The notes beneath the pieces are model-generated. The model did no database searches and was not told the DNA's origin. It saw only the letters and a list, made by a program, of their open reading frames with translations. From positions 1-64,000 of the forward strand of contig NZ_JAGZ01000002.1 of assembly GCF_000526915.1 (NCBI RefSeq): 64,000 nt of DNA. Reading direction: 5' to 3'. Source of the DNA: Mycobacterium genavense ATCC 51234. GTDB lineage: Bacteria > Actinomycetota > Actinomycetes > Mycobacteriales > Mycobacteriaceae. The position numbers were made by a program, and so were the translations under genes. Every line of letters starts with the position of its first letter. The first letter of the stretch is position 1. This document shows, piece by piece, positions 41,700 to 51,636 of this stretch.

Positions 41700-43195
41700 A
41701 TGAGAGTCGGCATCGACTTCGGCACCACCCACACTGTCGTCGCGCTCGTCGACCGGGGTAACTACCCGGTCGTCTCGTTCGACGGCGTCGATGCCTGGCC
41801 TTCGCTGATCGCCGCCAACGCCGCCGGGGAGCTGCGCTTCGGGGTGGACGCCGCCACCGTGCGCCACGATCCCGGGTGGTCGGTGCTGCGATCGATCAAA
41901 CGACTGCTCAACGACGCCGGACCGCAAACCGAGGTGAGCCTGGCCGGCCGCAGCTACCGGTTGACCGAACTGCTCACCGGGTTTCTGGCGCAGCTGAAAA
42001 GCGATCTTCTGCAGCGCTCCAACGGCAGCCTGACCCCGGGCGAGGACATCGAGGCGGCCATCAGCGTGCCCGCCAACGCCTCCAGCGCCTGCTGACGCTG
42101 GATGCCTTCGTGGCGGCGGGTTTTCACGTCGCGCTGCTGAACGAGCCGTCCGCCGCCAGCCTCGAATACGCCCATCGCTACCGATCCACCATCGCCGCCA
42201 AACGTGAATACGTCCTGATCTACGACCTCGGCGGTGGCACCTTCGACGCGTCACTGCTCAAGATGACCGGGCACTCCAACGAGGTCATGATCAGCGAGGG
42301 GATCCAGCGTCTGGGCGGTGACGACTTCGACGAGGCGATTGTGCGGCTAGTGTGCGCCGGCGCGAATCTGCGCGACGTGGCAGCCGGCACGCTCGATTTG
42401 CTGCGCGAGCTGTGCGCGGCCCGCAAGGAGGCCGTCGGGCCGCAGACACGCCGCTTCCTGGTGGACCTGACGGCAGCCGGCCGGCCACCGTTCTCCTGCG
42501 GCATCGACGACGTCTACTCCGCGTGCGCGCCGCTGGTCACCCCCACGATCGACCTGCTCAACCGCATCCTGCGAGACGGCAGCAGCGACGTGGCTTGGTC
42601 GGAAGTCACCGGCATCTACGTGGTGGGCGGGGCCGGCGGCTATCCGCTCATCTCCCGGATGCTGCGCAGCACCTTCGGCGAAAAGCGTGTCAAACGCTCA
42701 CCGCACCCGTTTGCCGCGACGGCTATCGGTCTGGCCGTGTTCCTCGACAAAGAGGCCGGATTCGCGTTGTCCGAACGCTTTTCGCGACACTTCGACGTCT
42801 TCCGCGAGGCCGAGGCCGGCGCCGGCGTCGTCTTCGACCCGATCGTCGGCAAGGACGTCTCGCTGCCCGCCGACGGCGAGAGCCCGCTCGTCGTCCGCCG
42901 GACGTACCGCGCGGCGCACAACATCGGGCATTTCCGCTTCGTGGAATGCAGCCGTCTTGTCAACGGCCGTCCCGACGGGGACGTCACTCCCTATGATCCG
43001 GTGCTGTTCCCGTTCGATCCGGCCCTCCACGATCGCGACGACCTCGGGCGCCAGCCGGTCGGACGGTGGACCGAGGGGCCGGATGTCGAGGAGCGCTACG
43101 TGGTCGCGCCCAGCGGCGCAGTGGAGATGACGCTGACGACGCAGCCGGGCGGGTTCATGCGAACCTTCCGGTTGGCGCGCCGCGCCGCGGTATAG
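41700..43195 (+). pseudogene. Hsp70/actin-fold ATPase family protein, one frameshift
   Basis: An Hsp70-like ATPase. Phosphate 1 (MRVGIDFGTTHTVVAL) and residues to SVPANASSA lie in the first frame, which stops at 42095. Phosphate 2 (LIYDLGGGTFDASLL), the adenosine motif (VVGGAGGYPLISRM) and a C-terminus unlike the DnaK substrate domain lie in the next. The shift is at about 42085. The usual sequence VPANASSAQRLLTLDAF would be restored if one copy of a 7-bp repeat CAGCGCC had been lost there; this is inference. If repaired it is about 500 residues. The family has unknown clients. It lies between cstA and ppk2, all on the plus strand. Confidence 0.8.
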
Positions 43196-43271
43196 CCCCG
43201 TCTAGTCATCGGGTGAGAGTCGCCCAACACCGCGACGTTGGCGCACCAGCACGTGAGGGTAAGCGTCAAAC

Positions 43272-44150
43272 ATGGCAGAGATAGATCTCGAGGCGCTGTC
43301 CACCCCCGAACACGGATACACCGTCAACGACGATGATGACGACGACCCGATCCTGCTCGACCGGGACGGCAACCACGTGCAGACGTGGCGGGAGCGATAT
43401 CCCTACGACCACCGGATGCCGCGCGGCGAATACGAGGACCTGAAGCGGCGCCTGCAGATCGAGCTGCTCAAGCTGCAGAACCACAGCAAGCGCACCGGGG
43501 CCCGGCACGTCATCGTGTTCGAGGGCCGCGACGCGGCGGGCAAGGGCGGCACCATTCAGCGATTCATGGAGCACCTCAATCCGCGTGGCGCGCGGGTGGT
43601 GGCGCTCGACAAACCGACCGAGCGCGAACGCTCTCAGTGGTATTTCCAGCGCTATGTCAGCCACTTGCCGTCCGGCGGTGAAATGGTGCTGTTCGACCGG
43701 TCCTGGTACAACTGGGCCGGCGTCAAACGGGTGATGGGCTTTTGTTCCCCCGAGCAGTACGCCGAATTCATCCAGCAGGCACCGCTTTTCGAGGGGATGT
43801 TGGTCGCCAATGGGATCAACCTGACCAAGCTGTGGTTCTCCGTCTCGCCGGCCGAGCAGCGCACCCGCTTTGCCATCCGGTTGGTCGACCCGGTGCGGAA
43901 CTGGAAGTTCTCGCCGATGGACATGGAGTCGATCAACAGGTGGAGCGAATACACGGAGGCCAAGGAAGCGATGTTCAAGGCGACCGACACCGATGTTGCG
44001 CCGTGGATCGTGGTGCGCAGCAACGACAAGAAGCGGGCCCGCGTCAACGCCATGCGCTACGTCCTGGCCAAATCCGACTACGACGACAAGGACGACGAGG
44101 TGGTGGGCAAGCCGGATCCGTTGATTGTGGGCCGCGCGCTCACCGATTGA
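43272..44150 (+). CDS. ppk2: Polyphosphate kinase 2
   Basis: A 292-residue PPK2 of the single-domain class. Walker A is EGRDAAGKGGT (near residue 84), Walker B is MVLFDRSWYNWAG, and the lid region is RVMGFCSPEQ. The C-terminus has the conserved KRARVNAMRYVL. PPK2 enzymes use polyphosphate to phosphorylate nucleoside diphosphates or the reverse, which controls GTP and polyphosphate levels under stress. An acidic N-terminal run (DDDDDD) is typical. It follows the Hsp70-like pseudogene after 76 nt. The frame is intact. Confidence 0.92.
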   Translation: MAEIDLEALSTPEHGYTVNDDDDDDPILLDRDGNHVQTWRERYPYDHRMPRGEYEDLKRRLQIELLKLQNHSKRTGARHVIVFEGRDAAGKGGTIQRFMEHLNPRGARVVALDKPTERERSQWYFQRYVSHLPSGGEMVLFDRSWYNWAGVKRVMGFCSPEQYAEFIQQAPLFEGMLVANGINLTKLWFSVSPAEQRTRFAIRLVDPVRNWKFSPMDMESINRWSEYTEAKEAMFKATDTDVAPWIVVRSNDKKRARVNAMRYVLAKSDYDDKDDEVVGKPDPLIVGRALTD

Positions 44151-44201
44151 GCTAGAAACAACGCCGGTGCTGATTTCGCCACGAAGAGAAAGGGGCCGCC
44201 G

Positions 44202-45028
44202 ATGCCCACCTGGCTTATCACCGGCTGTTCGACCGGACTCGGCCGCGCGCTGGCCGAAGCTGTCATCGACGCCCACCACAATGCGGTCGTCACCGCACGC
44301 GACGCCGCAAAGGTCGCCGACCTGGCCGACGTCGCGCCTGATCGGGTGCTGGCCGTCGCGCTGGACGTCACCAAGCCCGACCAGATCGACTCGGCCGTGC
44401 GACAGGCCGAACAGCGGTTCGGCGGCGTCGACGTGCTGGTCAACAACGCCGGCTACGGATATCGGGCCGCGGTCGAAGAAGGCGACGACGCCGAAGTCCG
44501 CACCCTGTTCGAGACCCACTTCTTCGGCGCCGTCGCGATGATCAAGGCCGTGCTGCCCGGCATGCGCGCGCGCCGCAGCGGCGCGATCGTGAACGTCTCC
44601 TCGATCGGCGCCCAGGTGATGCCGGTCGGATCGGGTTACTACGCGGCCGCCAAGGCAGCGCTCGAGGGCATGAGCGGCGCGCTGCGCGGGGAACTGGCCC
44701 CGCTCGGCATATCGGTCACCGTCGTCGAGCCCGGGGCATTTCGAACCGACTTCGCCGGTGCTCGCTCGTTCAGTCGGCCACCGTCATCGACGACTACGCC
44801 GGAACCGCCGGACAGCGTCGCAAGGAAAACGACAGCATGCACGGCACGCAGGCCGGCGACCCCGCCAAGGCCGGCGCCGCGATCGTCGCCGCCGTCGAAT
44901 CCAGCGAGCCGCCGGCGTTCCTGCTGCTGGGCCCCGACGCGCTTGCCCTGTATCGCTACACCGCGGACGCGCGCGCCAGCGAGATCGCCAAGTGGGAGCA
45001 GCTGACCAGCGGTACCGACTTCGACTGA
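44202..45028 (+). pseudogene. Short-chain dehydrogenase, frameshifted near the C-terminus
   Basis: An SDR with cofactor site WLITGCSTGLGRALAE, NNAGYGYRAAV, the Ser segment NVSSIGAQVMP and the catalytic YYAAAKAALEGMSG all in frame. Shortly after VVEPGAFRTDFAG (about 44757) the frame changes; the true C-terminus (SLVQSATVIDDYAGTAGQRR, then AIVAAVESSEPPAFLLLGPD to TSGTDFD) is in the next frame, ending at 45028. One lost base explains it. The core is complete, but the C-terminal 85 residues, which shape the substrate pocket, are replaced. It follows ppk2 and is tail to tail with the FMO gene. Confidence 0.8.
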
Positions 45029-45029
45029 G

Positions 45030-46172
45030 TCAGCACCGTTCGTCGGTAGCAATGCGTTTGGCAAGTGCCCGTGACTGTTTGGCCGCGTAGCCGATCACCG
45101 CGGGCCGCGTCAGCATCCCGTGGAAGTACAGTCCGTCGGCGGCGGGCATCGGTGCCAAATGCAGCGGCACGCCGTCGGACCCAAGTACACCCAGGTGACC
45201 GACCAACAGCTCCAGCCCGGTCCGGTAACCCGTCGCCGCGATCACCGCATCGGGGCTGATTCGGCTGCCGTCTTCAAGCACGGCCTCGCCGCCGTCGAAC
45301 GCGGACAACGCGGGCACCACCTCGACCGATCCCGCGCGCACAGCATCGACGACCTCGAGGTCGACGATGGTCGGCGCGACATGCAGCCGGTGCGCTCTGG
45401 CGAACGGCCCCTCGGCGGGCACGGGCAGTCCGAAATCGCTGAGGTCCCCGAACGCCCTGAGGCGCGCGGCCGCAGCGATCCGGTCGGACAGCCGCGCGGG
45501 CAGGTGGTACAAGGGAATCGACAGCACGTCGACGGGAAGGCCGGCAGGACCCTTGCGGGGCATGGTGTTTGGCGGTGTGCGCACCGATAGCCACACCTTG
45601 GCGGTGCTGCCCGTACTCAGATCGTGGGCGATCTCCATGCCCGACGACCCGGACCCGACCACGAGTACCCGCTTGCCGGCATAGGGTGCCGGATTGCGGT
45701 AGCTGTAGGAATGCGACAGCTCGCCGGCGAAGCAACCCGGCCAGTTCGGGATGACCGGTGTGTGTTGATAGCCGATGGCAACCACGACGTTTCGGGCCGC
45801 GATCTCGCCGTCGGACGTGCTCACCGACCATCCAGACGAATCCCGGTCGATCCGCTTTACGTCGGTATGCACCCGTAGCTCGACACCGGATTCGCGGGCG
45901 TGACGTGCGAAGTGCTCGACCACTTGGTCGCGGCTCGGATAAACGGGAGTTCCTTTGGGATAACGCCTTCCGGGCAGATGCGAGAACTGCCGACCGGTGT
46001 TGAGTTTGAGCCGGTCATAGCGGCCACGCCACACCGCGGCCACTTCTCCGGCGCGCTCGACGACGAGCGGCCGAATGCCCAAGTCGCAAAGGCTCAGTGC
46101 CGCGAACAATCCCGCCGTCCCCGAACCGACGACCACGACGCCGCGGTCACCCCTGTGCCGTACGTTCGTCAT
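45030..46172 (-). CDS. Flavin-containing monooxygenase
   Basis: A 380-residue FAD/NADPH enzyme. The FAD site is VVVVGSGTAGLFAALSL, the NADPH site is VLVVGSGSSGMEIAHDL, and the linking motif ATGYRTGLE near residue 320 is of the FMO type. The closest pattern is the YUCCA/TrkA-like group of N- or C-hydroxylases. Its ATG overlaps the stop of the acyl-CoA ligase gene by 4 nt (ATGA), so it is the last gene of a four-gene operon with a hydroxylase, a hydrolase remnant and a CoA ligase. Confidence 0.88.
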   Translation of the reverse strand: MTNVRHRGDRGVVVVGSGTAGLFAALSLCDLGIRPLVVERAGEVAAVWRGRYDRLKLNTGRQFSHLPGRRYPKGTPVYPSRDQVVEHFARHARESGVELRVHTDVKRIDRDSSGWSVSTSDGEIAARNVVVAIGYQHTPVIPNWPGCFAGELSHSYSYRNPAPYAGKRVLVVGSGSSGMEIAHDLSTGSTAKVWLSVRTPPNTMPRKGPAGLPVDVLSIPLYHLPARLSDRIAAAARLRAFGDLSDFGLPVPAEGPFARAHRLHVAPTIVDLEVVDAVRAGSVEVVPALSAFDGGEAVLEDGSRISPDAVIAATGYRTGLELLVGHLGVLGSDGVPLHLAPMPAADGLYFHGMLTRPAVIGYAAKQSRALAKRIATDERC

Positions 46173-47752
46173 GATTGGCGCGCTCGCAGATCCTTGCGCA
46201 GAATCTTGCCCGTCGGTGACTTCGGGATCTTCTCGACGAACTCGACCTGCCTAATCTTCTTGTACGGCGCCACTTTTCCCGCGACGAAGTCGATCACTTC
46301 ACCCTTCGACAGTGCGATGCCAGGCTGGCGTACCACGAAGGCCTTCGGGATTTCTTCACCCGAGGCGTTATGGATGACACCCACAACCGCGACGTCGGCG
46401 ATGCCCGGGTGAGTCAACAACAGCGCCTCGAGTTCGGCGGGCGCGACCTGATAACCCTTGTACTTGATCAGCTCCTTGAGCCGGTCCACGATGTACACGC
46501 AGCCCGCGGCGTCCACCGGTGCCAAATCACCGGTATGCAGAACGCCGTCGGCATCGATGATCTCCGCGGTCGCCGCGGGATTTCGCAGATAACCCGCCAT
46601 CGCGTTGGGTCCGCGGAAGCACAGCTCACCCGGCTCGCTCAAGCCCGAAGCGGGAAGCGTTATTTCGGCTCCCGTCTCGATGTCGACGAGCTTGCTCTGC
46701 GAGTTCGGCACGGTCCACCCGCACGAGCTGACGGGTGCCTCCACGCCCGTCGGATGCCGTCCGTCCAGCGGAATCACATGGCTGGCCGGACTCAGTTCGG
46801 TCATCCCGTACGCCTGCACGACCCGGCATCCGAGTCGCTGCTCCACCGCCTTGGCCAGTTCTTCGTCCAGGGGTGCGGCCGCCGAGGTGAGGGTGTGCAG
46901 GGAAGACAGGTCGAAGGAATCCACCATCGGGTCTTTGGCCAATGCGACGGCCACCGGCGGCGCGATGTAAGCCTGTGTGACGCGGTAATTCTGGATGGTG
47001 GCCAGAAACTCGCCCAGGTCGAAGGCCGCCATGACGACCACCCGCGCTCGGTCTCGCAATGCGGCGCACAAGAGTCCGGTCAATCCGTAGCTGTGAAAGA
47101 AGGGAACCACCGCGATCAGTGTCTCATCGGGACTGACTCCTGACACTGGGTGCAATTGGGCTACGTTAGTGACGAGGTTGCGATGAGTCAGCATCACGCC
47201 CTTGGGCTTTCCGGTGGTGCCCGAACTGAACAGAAGCACCGCCACGTGTGTCGCCGGATCGAAATCGACCTCCGGACCGCCGCTGCCCGTTGGGTTTACG
47301 CAATCGTCAATATCGAGCGGCAGCACGTCGCTGCTGGATAGGCCCGCCGCATTCGCCGCCTCCTCGGCCTGCTCCCGAAATCGAGATGCCACGATTACCA
47401 GTCGCGCGCCCGAATCCCGCAACTGAAGCACGATCTCGTCCACGGTGGACAAGACGTTGATCGGCGTCGCCGTCGCCCCCGCCCGCAGGATTCCGTGCAA
47501 GGCGGCCGCGAACGCCGCGCTGTTCGGTGACAGCAGGGCCACCACGTGGCCCACGCCAATTCCCCGCTGGGCCAACGAGCGGGCGACGCACCCGATGCGG
47601 GCAACCAGTGCGCGGTAGGTGACTTCGGTTCCCGTTGCGGTCTCGACGAGAGCAACGCGCTCGCCGTCGGCCTGGCCGAGGTCGCCGAACACGTACTCGT
47701 ACACCGCGACGTCCGGGATGACGACGTCGGGAAACGGGCTGACGAAATTCAT
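46169..47752 (-). CDS. Acyl-CoA ligase, AMP-binding family
   Basis: A 527-residue adenylate-forming ligase. The P-loop-like motif is LLFSSGTTGKPKGVMLTHRN, the A5 motif is QAYGMTELSPASH, and A7/A8 is HTGDLAPVD with DRLKELIKYKGYQVAPAELE. The catalytic lysine is in SPTGKILRKDLR. The layout is of the 4-coumarate:CoA ligase group, which activates aromatic or medium-chain acids with ATP and CoA. It follows the hydrolase remnant after 14 nt and overlaps the FMO gene by 4 nt. The frame is intact. Confidence 0.92.
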   Translation of the reverse strand: MNFVSPFPDVVIPDVAVYEYVFGDLGQADGERVALVETATGTEVTYRALVARIGCVARSLAQRGIGVGHVVALLSPNSAAFAAALHGILRAGATATPINVLSTVDEIVLQLRDSGARLVIVASRFREQAEEAANAAGLSSSDVLPLDIDDCVNPTGSGGPEVDFDPATHVAVLLFSSGTTGKPKGVMLTHRNLVTNVAQLHPVSGVSPDETLIAVVPFFHSYGLTGLLCAALRDRARVVVMAAFDLGEFLATIQNYRVTQAYIAPPVAVALAKDPMVDSFDLSSLHTLTSAAAPLDEELAKAVEQRLGCRVVQAYGMTELSPASHVIPLDGRHPTGVEAPVSSCGWTVPNSQSKLVDIETGAEITLPASGLSEPGELCFRGPNAMAGYLRNPAATAEIIDADGVLHTGDLAPVDAAGCVYIVDRLKELIKYKGYQVAPAELEALLLTHPGIADVAVVGVIHNASGEEIPKAFVVRQPGIALSKGEVIDFVAGKVAPYKKIRQVEFVEKIPKSPTGKILRKDLRARQS

Positions 47753-47766
47753 GCTTCCTCCAGGCT

Positions 47767-47958
47767 TCAGTCGTCCAGGACGAAATCCACGATCGACCGC
47801 GTCGCCGCGGCGTGTGTCACGGATCGGTCCGCATCCACTCCGTGACCGGCCATGGTCGGAGCGAAGACTTTGTGATCCCGAGTATTCAACCGTTCAACGA
47901 CCCCGTCCCATGACGAGCCGTCGTGCCACAATCCGTGCACCAAAACGAATGTCGACAT
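47767..47958 (-). pseudogene. Alpha/beta hydrolase N-terminal fragment
   Basis: Only 63 residues remain of a protein that normally has about 230. The oxyanion-hole motif LVHGLWHDGSSWDGV and the following strand VFAPTMAGHG are intact, but the nucleophile elbow and the rest are missing; the stop at 47767 is 14 nt before the CoA ligase start. An internal deletion of about 500 nt is the simple explanation. It lies in the operon between the hydroxylase and the CoA ligase, so a ring-cleavage or ester hydrolase may once have been part of the pathway. Confidence 0.7.
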
Positions 47959-47968
47959 TTCTCCCCCT

Positions 47969-49162
47969 TTAGACCAGCGGGCCTATGCGTTCGGGCACGC
48001 CCAGCAGTGACTTTCCGTAAATCTCGTAACCGACGTAGGAATTCAGCGCGGCATGTCGTGCCGCGACGTTCGCGTCGCGCCAATACTGCTGCATTGCACT
48101 GGAATCGGCGAAACTGCCCGCGCCGTGGACGTCGATCAGGATCTGTATCGCCTCCAGCACCTGCCGGGCGGCGTAGCCGCACTGCGCTCGCGCCAGTGCA
48201 CGAAGCGGATATCCCGCCTGGCCGTTGACGATCTCACCGGAGTCCAACGCGTCGGCGACCTCGAAAGCATGTAGCCGAGCGCTGCGCAACTTGAGTTGTG
48301 CCTCCGCGACCTGAATCTGCACCCCCGTCGAATCACGCTGGTGGACAAAGGATGTGCCGGTCAACGACTTCGACGGAGACGTTTGAAGCACCAGGTCTAC
48401 GGCCGCTTGACCAAGGCCGAGCAACAGCCCTACCAAAAGCAGGGCGGCCACCGGTGCCAGCGGAAGCCGGTAACCCGAGCCACCTCCCGGCGTCCGCCCG
48501 GTCGCCAACGATTCGAATGCGATGGCACGGTGCTCGGGAACGAAAACTTGATCAGCCAAGAATGTTTGGCTCGCGGTGCCACGCATGCCGGCCGTGTGCC
48601 AGGTGTCGCGCAGCCGCACATCGGTGGCCGGCACGAAGCACAGAAAGTTCTGCACGTCGGCACGGTCCTGATCGGGGTCCTGACCAGGCACCACCACGCC
48701 GATCGATGCCCAGTCGGCATGCGGGGCGCCGGATGCGTATGACCAGCTGCCGCTGATCGTGAATCCACCATCCACGCGGTGCGCGGTGCCCGGGGACAGC
48801 CCGCCGGCAATCCGGGCATCGGGCGCGCGGAAGATCTCGGACTGGGCCTGCTCCGAGCCGTGCCGCACCACGACCGCGGCCGTGGCTCCGATACTCACCA
48901 GCCATGCCGCGGATGCAATTGCCTGGCCGAGCGTTTCAGCGATCTCGAGCATCGTCCGTTGTCGGGTGTGCACACCCCCGAACCGACGCGGCTTGAGCAA
49001 GCGGAAGAACCCTGCTTCGGTCAGTGCATCGATCGCCTCTTGCGGCAGCTTCCGCATGGCTTCACTGGCCAACGTGCTTTCGCGTAGCAGCGGCTGTAAT
49101 CGCACCGCCGCTGCCAACAGCTCCTCGTGTGCTGTGGGACACTGTGCAGACGATGTTGTCAT
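47969..49162 (-). CDS. Flavin-dependent hydroxylase of the acyl-CoA dehydrogenase fold (HsaA/HpaH type)
   Basis: A 397-residue enzyme of the group D flavin monooxygenases. Segments EAIDALTEAGFFRLLKPRRF, GGFTISGSWSYASGAPHADW and DTWHTAGMRGTASQTFLADQ match HsaA and related phenol hydroxylases, which use reduced flavin from a partner reductase rather than oxidising acyl-CoA. The start MTTSSAQCPTAHEEL is at 49162; the frame extends 16 codons further. It is the first gene of the operon 49162-45030 and is divergent from the AraC gene. No reductase gene is adjacent. Confidence 0.85.
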   Translation of the reverse strand: MTTSSAQCPTAHEELLAAAVRLQPLLRESTLASEAMRKLPQEAIDALTEAGFFRLLKPRRFGGVHTRQRTMLEIAETLGQAIASAAWLVSIGATAAVVVRHGSEQAQSEIFRAPDARIAGGLSPGTAHRVDGGFTISGSWSYASGAPHADWASIGVVVPGQDPDQDRADVQNFLCFVPATDVRLRDTWHTAGMRGTASQTFLADQVFVPEHRAIAFESLATGRTPGGGSGYRLPLAPVAALLLVGLLLGLGQAAVDLVLQTSPSKSLTGTSFVHQRDSTGVQIQVAEAQLKLRSARLHAFEVADALDSGEIVNGQAGYPLRALARAQCGYAARQVLEAIQILIDVHGAGSFADSSAMQQYWRDANVAARHAALNSYVGYEIYGKSLLGVPERIGPLV

Positions 49163-49445
49163 CTCACTCCGATCGCAATTGCGAAATCCGTTGTCGGATA
49201 ACGCTTTCACAGCGATGCTAGAGCCGCCAGAGTCGCGATACCTTTTGTCGGTACAGTTCGCGCAACGTTTGAGACACTTTGCTACGCATAGCTAGGTTCG
49301 GCCTCTTACCGAGACCGGCGACACGCGAACTTCCGAAAAATGCTGCTTCGCAAATGATGTAACGTCCGCCACATTAAGCGATCCGTACCGGCACTCGCCG
49401 CGAATGCCCGAGTAGTCCGTTCAAGCGGGAGAAGCGGAGTTCGAA

Positions 49446-50477
49446 ATGGGCGAAAAGAGTGAACCGAAAACCGTTGCGGAACTCAAGGCAACCGACGCCT
49501 TCAAGCAAGTCGCCAAATTCTTTCCGTGCCTGCAAACACTCGGCCCGGTGGACCGTCGCAAGCCGCTTTCGCTGACCCAACGCGCCGACAGCGTCGGGCC
49601 GATCACCGTGCTTGACCTGGCCTTCAACGTCGATGCCTGCCTCCGCTGCGCCCACGATCGGCCGTTTTACCAAGTCAACATTCTCGCGTCCGGGCAAATG
49701 GAGCTAGTGCAGCGCGGCTCCTCGATAACCTATGCGCCCGGACTTGCCACTATTTGTCTGCCCAAGGGAGAACTGGTCGTTCCCCGCTGGCAGGCGGGCT
49801 GCCGAGTGATTGCCTTGCGAGTGAACCGCAATGCGCTCGAGGACACGCTCGGCGAGGCGCTCGGGCGCCCATTGACCGCGCAGATCGAATTCAAGCCGTC
49901 CATGGTGACCACCAAGGGACCCGCGCGCAGCTGGATGCACATGTTCACCGTGTTCGCCCAGGAACTCTTTCGAAAAGACAGCGCCCTGACACAACCCTTG
50001 GTGGCAACGCCTTTCGTGGACAGCTTGCTCCACGCACTGCTGCTTGCCGCTGACCACCCGTACCGGAACGCGCTCGCAGAGCGGACCAAACTTGTTGCAC
50101 CCCATACTATTCGGCCCGCGGTAGACATCATCGAGTCCGAGCCCCATCTCCCCTTGACGGTTACGTCGCTGGCGGCCGAGTGTCACGTCAGCTCGCGCGC
50201 TCTGCAGCAAAGTTTCATTCGCCACCTGGGCATGTCGCCGATGACTTACCTCCGGCAGGTGCGGCTGAGGCGTGCGCACCAGGAGCTGCTCGAGTCGGAT
50301 CCCTCGGTCGAGACCGTGGCCTCGATCGCCAAGCGCTGGGGATACTCGAACCCCGGACGGTTCGCCGCCGCACACGCCTCGCGGTACGGCGAGACACCGG
50401 CGGCCACGCTGCGTCGGTCGGGCCGGGCGACCCCGCTGTCTCAGTCGAGCCCGCCCGCGCAAACCGCCAGGGTGTAG
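49446..50477 (+). CDS. AraC family transcriptional regulator
   Basis: A 343-residue regulator with an N-terminal cupin-like effector domain (PFYQVNILASGQMELVQRGS) and a C-terminal double helix-turn-helix, LTVTSLAAECHVSSRALQQS and SIAKRWGYSNPGRFAAAHAS. This combination (AraC_binding_2 with HTH_18) is common in regulators of aromatic-compound degradation in actinobacteria. It is divergent from the hydroxylase operon across a 283-nt intergenic region, where its binding site should lie, and is followed by a thiolase fragment. The frame is intact. Confidence 0.9.
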   Translation: MGEKSEPKTVAELKATDAFKQVAKFFPCLQTLGPVDRRKPLSLTQRADSVGPITVLDLAFNVDACLRCAHDRPFYQVNILASGQMELVQRGSSITYAPGLATICLPKGELVVPRWQAGCRVIALRVNRNALEDTLGEALGRPLTAQIEFKPSMVTTKGPARSWMHMFTVFAQELFRKDSALTQPLVATPFVDSLLHALLLAADHPYRNALAERTKLVAPHTIRPAVDIIESEPHLPLTVTSLAAECHVSSRALQQSFIRHLGMSPMTYLRQVRLRRAHQELLESDPSVETVASIAKRWGYSNPGRFAAAHASRYGETPAATLRRSGRATPLSQSSPPAQTARV

Positions 50478-50609
50478 CCGGAGCTTCGGGCCCCGCGGCA
50501 CCGAGAATGGCTTCGCAGATTTAGAGAGGGTTATTCTCCAAACTCGAGAGACGATTTACGATCGGTACGGATCCGCCGGATCGACCCCCTTGCACCACGA
50601 TCGGAGCCC

Positions 50610-51242
50610 AACATCGACGCCTGGATTCTCGATGCGGTACGCACACCCCGGGGACGGGGCCGCCCGGATGGCGGACTGCACAACGTGCATCCGCAGACCC
50701 TTTTCGCCACCTGCCTCACCGCCCTGGCCGACCGCACCGGTTTCGACCCTGCAAACGTCGATGACGTAATCGCCGGCAACGGCATCCTGTCGGGTGACCA
50801 CGGCGACGACATCGCGCGGCTGTCGGTGCTATTGGCCGGTTGGCCCGAGACCGTGCCGGGGATGACGCTCAACCGGTTCTGCGGATCCGGGCAGCAAGCC
50901 GTCACCGTCGCGGCATCCTCGATTGCCGCGGGCGCCGACGATCTGGTGATCGCCGGTGGCGTCGAATCGATGTCGCGATGGGACGTCACCGCCGGAGTGC
51001 CGACGATCGACGGCAACAACGCGGGCCTGCGAGCACTTCATCCGACTGTTCCGCAAGGCATTTCGGCTGACCTCATCGCGACCCTGGAGGGCTTCACCCG
51101 CGAGGTCGTCGACACGTATGCCGCACTCAGCCAGACCCGTGCCGCCGCCGCGATCGACGAGGGAAGATTCGACCGCTATTCCCTTCTGGGTTCCACCAGG
51201 GGTTCGAGCCCTGCGCGGCAGATCGAAGGCTTAGCAAGCTAA
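50610..51242 (+). pseudogene. Thiolase (acetyl-CoA acyltransferase), C-terminally truncated
   Basis: The N-terminal half of a thiolase: NIDAWILDAVRTPRGRGRPD, the nucleophile cysteine loop LNRFCGSGQQAVTVAA and GGVESMSRWDV, extending to AAIDEGRFDRY near 51178. After that the sequence loses similarity and stops at 51242, so roughly half of the expected 390 residues, including both catalytic His and the second Cys, is missing. No start codon is visible in front of the conserved N-terminus; translation could only start at GTG 50685. It follows the AraC gene and was probably part of the same catabolic regulon. Confidence 0.8.
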
Positions 51243-51636
51243 CTCGCACGTCTTGGAAGATTCTTGCCGTGCGACGGGCTCGCAAGCAGGTATCGCAGGA
51301 GGCGGCTTCGACACATGGCGGGAGTTGGCGCTTGCTCGCCTCGACGTCCGCCGGGTATCTTTGCGCTCTTCCACTCACGGGAGTCTGCGGCCGGGAGCAA
51401 CGATGCCCAACCACCACCCATCTCGTTCGTGGCGCGGCTGCGCCATGTGCAAGCGCTCAAAAGCGCCGAGGAGCGGGCCGCTCATCCAAGGATCCCGTCG
51501 CAGTCAAGCGACGTCTGGGTCTAACCCGGCGATACTCGCGGCGGTCCCTGGATCGCAGCTAGTCAGGTAGGCCAACCCCAATCCGCCAAGCAAACATCGG
51601 AAGCAGTTGTCGTTACGGTGGACCCCGTACGGCAGC
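51243..51636. other. Gene-poor junction region
   Basis: A 394-nt stretch between the truncated thiolase and the toxin remnant. It contains one short frame (51403-51570) and no other coding signal. The left end, at about 51180, is where homology to thiolase breaks off, so this is likely the scar of a deletion or insertion. Confidence 0.5.
51403..51570 (+). CDS. Possible small Cys-pair protein
   Basis: A 55-codon frame with a ribosome site (GGGAG) 5 nt before the ATG. It contains SRSWRGCAMCKRSKAPRSG, a W-x-G-C-x2-C-K pattern that I associate with a small conserved actinobacterial protein of unknown function. The rest, rich in Ser and Ala, may be out of frame. It could be a remnant. Confidence 0.3.
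   Translation: MPNHHPSRSWRGCAMCKRSKAPRSGPLIQGSRRSQATSGSNPAILAAVPGSQLVR

Noticed and set aside
51190..51215. tRNA-like T-arm (CAGGG-GTTCGAG-CCCTG) after the thiolase break
   Set aside because: With TTC in the canonical place only two of five stem pairs form, and no D-arm, anticodon arm or acceptor can be folded around it.
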